A stretch of 9,009 bases of DNA. Source: Gemmatimonadales bacterium. Its GTDB lineage: Bacteria > Gemmatimonadota > Gemmatimonadetes > Gemmatimonadales > GWC2-71-9. The stretch is from the NCBI GenBank assembly GCA_013813145.1, contig JACCSE010000589.1, positions 1 to 9,009 on the forward strand, given 5' to 3'. The number at the start of each line of letters is the position of its first letter. Positions within the stretch are counted from its first letter, which is position 1. A program made the position numbers and the translations under genes. The notes beneath the pieces were generated by a model. It was not told the origin of the DNA and did no database searches. It saw only the letters and a program-made list of their open reading frames with translations. Below, piece after piece: positions 5,973 to 9,009 of the stretch.

Positions 5973-7229
5973 GTGGACACGGTTCGTCTCGACGAAGGGC
6001 TGCTGCGCACCACCGCTCCCAACGGGTTGGCCGTGCTCACCGAATCGCTGCCGGGCATCCGCTCGGCGGCGGTCGGGATCTACGTCCGCACCGCCAGCGC
6101 GCACGAGGCCCGCGAGCAGATGGGGATCTCCCATCTGCTCGAGCACATGGTCTTCAAGGGCACCGAGCGCCGCACCGCCCGCGAGCTGGCCCTCGAGCTC
6201 GAGGTCCGGGGCGGCAGCCTCGACGCCTTTACCGGGCGCGACTACACCAGCTACCAGGCCCACGTGCTCGACGCGGACCTCCCGCTCGCGGTCGAGATTC
6301 TCACCGATCTGGTCCGCCGGCCGCTGCTGCGCGAATCCGACCTCGAGCCCGAGCGCAACGTCATCCTGGAAGAGATCAACGGGGTGGCCGACACCCCCGA
6401 CGATCTCGTCTTCGAGCTGCACGCCGCCACGCTCTGGCCCGACCACCCCTACGGCTATTCGATTCTCGGCACGCCCAACACCTTGGCCGATCTCTCGGCT
6501 GACCACCTCCGGCGCCTGCATCAGGCGGGGTACTATCGCGGCAACTGCGTCATCGCCGCGGCGGGGAACGTCAACCACGATCAGCTCCTCACCGTGCTCG
6601 AGCGGGAGGGATGGTTCGAGGGGTCACACCTCGAGCCGGCACGCCCGGCGGCGCCCGCGCGGCCGGCCTTGAGGGGCGTGAGTCACCGGGAGGCCCGGGA
6701 CACCGCGCAGACTCACGTGGTGATGGGCAGCGATACGTTTCCGCTCCGCGATCCCCGGCGGTTCAGCCTCGCCATCCTGGTGAACGTGTTCGGCGGTGGG
6801 ATGTCCAGCCGGCTGTTCCAGCGGATCCGGGAGGAACTGGGGTTAGCCTACGCCATCTTCGGCTATAAGAACTTCTATCAGAACTCGGGCCAGCTCGGGG
6901 TGTACGTCGGCACCCAGTCGTCGGCCGCGGAGCAGGCGGTGGACGCGATCCGCGCGGAGTACGATCTCCTGGCACGCGAGAGCCTGCCGGCCGCGGAGCT
7001 GGCCAATGGCAAGCAGCAGCTCAAGGGACAGATCATGCTGTCGCTGGAGAGCCCGGCCGCCCGGATGGGCCGCCTGGCCGGCTTCACCCTCCACGACGAC
7101 CGCTACCGCCCACTCGACGAGATGCTCGCCGAAGTGGACGCGGTATCCGCGGACGAGGTGGCGGCCGTGGCCGCCGAGTTCTTCCCGTCGGCGCGGCAGA
7201 CGATGGTGGTGCTGGGGCCAAACGGCTGA
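5973..7229 (+). CDS. M16 family zinc peptidase (MlpA/YmxG-like)
   Basis: This is a 418-residue single-unit M16B peptidase of the type related to mitochondrial processing peptidase beta. The inverted zinc motif HLLEH (H54, E57 catalytic base, H58) is followed 76 residues later by the third ligand E134 in ERNVILEEI. The second, inactive-fold half carries the conserved SRLFQRIREELGLAY stretch (R280, R286, Y293). Such proteins form dimers enclosing a chamber for peptides. No signal peptide is seen, so it is probably cytoplasmic. The GTG start is six bases after the pnp stop; AAGGA at 5958-5962, inside the last pnp codons, is the likely ribosome site, so it is probably co-transcribed with pnp. In Bacillus subtilis the M16 peptidase MlpA (YmxG) is likewise encoded just after pnpA, although with ylxY between. 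The natural substrate is unknown. Confidence 0.92.
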   Translation: MDTVRLDEGLLRTTAPNGLAVLTESLPGIRSAAVGIYVRTASAHEAREQMGISHLLEHMVFKGTERRTARELALELEVRGGSLDAFTGRDYTSYQAHVLDADLPLAVEILTDLVRRPLLRESDLEPERNVILEEINGVADTPDDLVFELHAATLWPDHPYGYSILGTPNTLADLSADHLRRLHQAGYYRGNCVIAAAGNVNHDQLLTVLEREGWFEGSHLEPARPAAPARPALRGVSHREARDTAQTHVVMGSDTFPLRDPRRFSLAILVNVFGGGMSSRLFQRIREELGLAYAIFGYKNFYQNSGQLGVYVGTQSSAAEQAVDAIRAEYDLLARESLPAAELANGKQQLKGQIMLSLESPAARMGRLAGFTLHDDRYRPLDEMLAEVDAVSADEVAAVAAEFFPSARQTMVVLGPNG

Positions 7230-7246
7230 GGGGAGGAACGCCGGCG

Positions 7247-7314
7247 TGTCACCTTGAGCAGAGCGAAGGGGGCATACCTCGGGTCATGGCTCTTTCGCTC
7301 CGCTCAGGATGACA
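7247..7314. repeat. Imperfect inverted repeat of the GTCATCCTGAGC type
   Basis: The left arm 7247-7268 (TGTCACCTTGAGCAGAGCGA..) and the right arm 7292-7314, whose reverse complement reads TGTCATCCTGAGCGGAGCGA.., agree at all but three substitutions and one inserted A. Most of the mismatches are G-T tolerant in RNA. A 23-base centre separates the arms. It fills most of the 136-base gap between the M16 gene and ald and may serve as a bidirectional terminator-like hairpin, although no T-run follows. The right arm's GCTCAGGATGAC is repeated exactly, inverted, at the window end (8998-9009), which shows it is a dispersed family. Confidence 0.85.
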
Positions 7315-7365
7315 TGACCGGGCGATCCCAAACTATTCTCCCATACATTTCACCTCCGAGGCCCC

Positions 7366-8478
7366 ATGCTCATCGGCGTTCCCAAGGAGATCAAGACCAA
7401 CGAGAACCGCATCGCCCTGGTGCCGGCTGGAGCGGAGGCGTTTACGGCGGCGGGGCATGGGGTGCTCGTCGAGCAGGGCGGGGGGCTGGGCAGCGGCTTT
7501 ACCGACGAGGCCTACCGTGCCGTCGGGGCCGAGATCGTCGGCACCGCCGACGAAGTCTGGCGCCGGGCCGAGATGATCATGAAGGTGAAAGAGCCGATCG
7601 CGCCGGAGTGGCCGCGGCTGCGGAAGGGGCAGGTGATCTACACCTACTTTCACTTTGCCGCCGCCGAGGACCTCACCCGCGCGGTCATCGATTCGGGGGC
7701 GGTCGCGGTGGCGTACGAGACGGTCCAGCTCGGGAGCGGCGAGCTGCCGCTGCTGACGCCGATGTCCGAGGTCGCCGGCAGGATGGCGGTGCAGGAAGGC
7801 GCCAAGTACCTGGAAAAGGTCTTTGGCGGGAGCGGCATCCTGCTCGGCGGGGTGCCCGGCGTGGCACCGGGCGAAGTGGTCATCATCGGCGGCGGGGTGG
7901 TCGGCATCAACGCCGCCAAAATGGCCGCCGGCCTCGGGGCTCACGTCACCATCCTGGACATCTCGCTCGACCGCCTGCGCTACCTCGACGACGTCCTTCC
8001 CGCCAACGTGGACACCGCCTACTCCAACCGGCACAACATTCTCGACGCCATCCGCCGGGCCGACCTGGTGATCGGCGCGGTGCTCCTCCCCGGGGCCAAG
8101 GCCCCCCACCTGGTCAAGCGGGCCGACCTCAAGCAGATGAAACAGGGGTCCGTCATCGTGGACGTGGCGGTGGACCAGGGGGGGTGCGTCGAGACCATCA
8201 AGCCGACTACCCACGAGAACCCAACCTACTTCGTGGATGGCATCCTGCACTACGCCGTGGCGAATATGCCGGGCGGAGTGCCCCGGACTTCCACGCTCGC
8301 TTTGACCAATGCGACGCTGCCGTATGGACTTAGGCTGGCCAAGCAGGGCTGGCGTGCCGCCTGCAAAGCCGATCCTGCGTTACGGCTCGGGCTCAACGTG
8401 GTCGAAGGGAAAGTGGTCTATCCGGGGGTGGCAGAGGCGTTCCAGCTCCCGCTGACCGACGCCGGCACCGTCCTCTGA
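7366..8478 (+). CDS. ald: Alanine dehydrogenase
   Basis: Ald reversibly deaminates L-alanine to pyruvate and ammonia with NAD+ in the cytoplasm, serving alanine catabolism or reductive ammonia assimilation. The 370 residues equal the typical family length. The N-terminal signature MLIGVPKEIKTNENRIALVP contains R15. K75 (KVKEP) and H96 (YTYFHFA) bind and activate the substrate, as in the Mycobacterium tuberculosis enzyme. The Rossmann motif is GGGVVG at 175-180, with D198 (ILDIS) for the ribose. D270 lies in VDVAVDQGG. The final domain contains GILHYAVANMPGGVPRTST. The ATG has only a short GAGG (7358-7361) four bases upstream. No convincing promoter is seen in the preceding gap, which is filled by an inverted repeat. 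dut overlaps its end by four bases. Membrane-bound transhydrogenase alpha subunits are related, but the conserved Ald residues and length favour Ald. Confidence 0.97.
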   Translation: MLIGVPKEIKTNENRIALVPAGAEAFTAAGHGVLVEQGGGLGSGFTDEAYRAVGAEIVGTADEVWRRAEMIMKVKEPIAPEWPRLRKGQVIYTYFHFAAAEDLTRAVIDSGAVAVAYETVQLGSGELPLLTPMSEVAGRMAVQEGAKYLEKVFGGSGILLGGVPGVAPGEVVIIGGGVVGINAAKMAAGLGAHVTILDISLDRLRYLDDVLPANVDTAYSNRHNILDAIRRADLVIGAVLLPGAKAPHLVKRADLKQMKQGSVIVDVAVDQGGCVETIKPTTHENPTYFVDGILHYAVANMPGGVPRTSTLALTNATLPYGLRLAKQGWRAACKADPALRLGLNVVEGKVVYPGVAEAFQLPLTDAGTVL

Positions 8479-8912
8479 TCGAGATTCTGCTCACCCGGCT
8501 GCCCCACGGAGAAGGGCTTCCCCTGCCGGCGCCGGCTACTACTGGCTCGGCCGGATACGACCTGGCCAGCGCCGACGCGGGATCGCTCGCGCCGGGGGAG
8601 CGGCGGCTCTTCCGGACCGGGGTCGCCATCGCGGTGCCGGAGGGCTTCGAGTGCCAGCTCCGGCCGCGGTCGGGGCTGGCGCTGAAGCAAGGGATCACGC
8701 TGGCCAACTCGCCGGCCACGATCGACAGCGACTACCGGGGCGAGCTGAAGGTGGCGCTGGTGAACCACGGGGCCGAGACCTTCGAGATCGCCCGCGGAAT
8801 GCGGATCGCGCAGATGATCTTCGCGCGGGTGGAGCGGGCGGAGTTTCGGGTGGCGGCGGAGCTGCCGGAGTCTCACCGCGGTGAAGGCGGGTTCGGCAGC
8901 ACGGGACGGTAA
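8475..8912 (+). CDS. dut: dUTP diphosphatase (dUTPase), likely CTG start
   Basis: Dut hydrolyses dUTP to dUMP and pyrophosphate, keeping uracil out of DNA and supplying dUMP for thymidylate synthesis; it is a cytoplasmic homotrimer. All five family motifs are present in a 145-residue frame. Motif 1 is GSAGYDL (24-30), motif 2 RPRSGLA (63-69), and motif 3 ATIDSDYRGE (81-90, with the catalytic D86 region and Y87). Motif 4 is RGMRIAQ (107-113) and motif 5 RGEGGFGSTGR (135-145), the mobile arm that closes on the nucleotide. The frame also reads IEILLTRLPHGEGLPLPAPA before motif 1, as in homologues. The first GTG in frame is at 8634, which would delete motif 1, so I place the start at CTG 8475, whose CTGA overlaps the ald stop. 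ATC 8478 and ATT 8484 are less likely alternatives. No Shine-Dalgarno sequence is visible, so expression probably depends on coupling to ald. Confidence 0.93.
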   Translation: MIEILLTRLPHGEGLPLPAPATTGSAGYDLASADAGSLAPGERRLFRTGVAIAVPEGFECQLRPRSGLALKQGITLANSPATIDSDYRGELKVALVNHGAETFEIARGMRIAQMIFARVERAEFRVAAELPESHRGEGGFGSTGR

Positions 8913-8924
8913 CGCAGCGCGGAC

Positions 8925-9004
8925 GGCCAAAGCCACCGTCATCAGGCCCAAGCCACCGTCATCAGGCCAAAGCCACTGTCATCAGGCCAAAGCCACCGTC
9001 ATCC
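8925..9004. repeat. 20-bp tandem repeat, four copies
   Basis: The unit GGCCAAAGCCACCGTCATCA occurs at 8925-8944, 8945-8964 (A to C at its sixth base), 8965-8984 (C to T at its thirteenth base) and 8985-9004 (last base C). Copies abut with no spacers. The array starts 13 bases after the dut stop and may continue in altered form past the window edge. No coding role is evident. Confidence 0.95.
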
Positions 9005-9009
9005 TGAGC
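8998..9009. repeat. Start of a GTCATCCTGAGC repeat, cut by the window edge
   Basis: GTCATCCTGAGC at the very end of the window is the exact reverse complement of 7302-7313 before ald. It overlaps the last 20-bp tandem unit through the shared GTCATC. It is probably the first arm of another inverted repeat whose remainder lies outside the window. Confidence 0.7.

Noticed and set aside
8634..8912. A 92-residue dUTPase starting at GTG 8634
   Set aside because: It would lack motif 1 (AGYDL) and the first beta-strands, although these are encoded intact just upstream in the same frame.
1..9009. tRNA or rRNA genes, insertion sequences, phage or defence genes
   Set aside because: I looked for tRNA-like CCA ends and cloverleaf motifs, transposase signatures and toxin-antitoxin or nuclease motifs and saw none; all intact genes are housekeeping.

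Overview
The window is ordinary bacterial chromosome: high G+C (about two thirds by eye), densely coded on the + strand, with third positions rich in G/C. The gene content and order are housekeeping: the C-terminal end of cdsA, then dxr and rseP; then rpsO, pnp and an M16 zinc peptidase; then alanine dehydrogenase (ald) and dUTPase (dut). No diagnostic marker is present. The G+C, the cdsA-dxr-rseP and rpsO-pnp-M16 orders, and intergenic repeats of the GTCATCCTGAGC type fit a soil-type lineage such as Gemmatimonadota or a neighbour. That assignment is an inference with low to moderate confidence.

Region 1 (1-3046) is an envelope and isoprenoid operon. The genes overlap by 1 base (cdsA/dxr) and 4 bases (dxr/rseP), which suggests translational coupling. 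CdsA makes CDP-diacylglycerol for phospholipids, Dxr catalyses the first committed step of the MEP isoprenoid pathway, and RseP is the site-2 intramembrane metalloprotease. In many bacteria uppS lies upstream of cdsA and bamA downstream of rseP. Here rseP is instead followed by about 400 bases without an intact gene. That gap holds G-rich runs, a frameshifted minus-strand remnant of an aldo/keto reductase C-terminus, and an extended -10 promoter for rpsO.

Region 2 (about 3400-7229) is the translation and RNA-turnover cluster. rpsO ends in a strong hairpin. The rpsO-pnp spacer also carries a 7-bp repeat array in two opposing orientations that can fold in the pnp leader. pnp (PNPase, complete, with catalytic residues at E. 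coli numbering) is followed after 6 bases by an M16 peptidase, much like pnp-mlpA in Bacillus.

Region 3 (7230-9009) starts with an imperfect inverted repeat, then ald, then dut overlapping ald by 4 bases. dut has no ATG/GTG/TTG start that keeps conserved motif 1; its natural start is a CTG at 8475. The window ends in four 20-bp tandem repeats that run into the same GTCATCCTGAGC sequence found before ald.

I found no new multi-gene system. The points worth a second look are the dut start, the aldo/keto reductase remnant, the pnp-leader heptamer array, and the repeats on either side of ald-dut.
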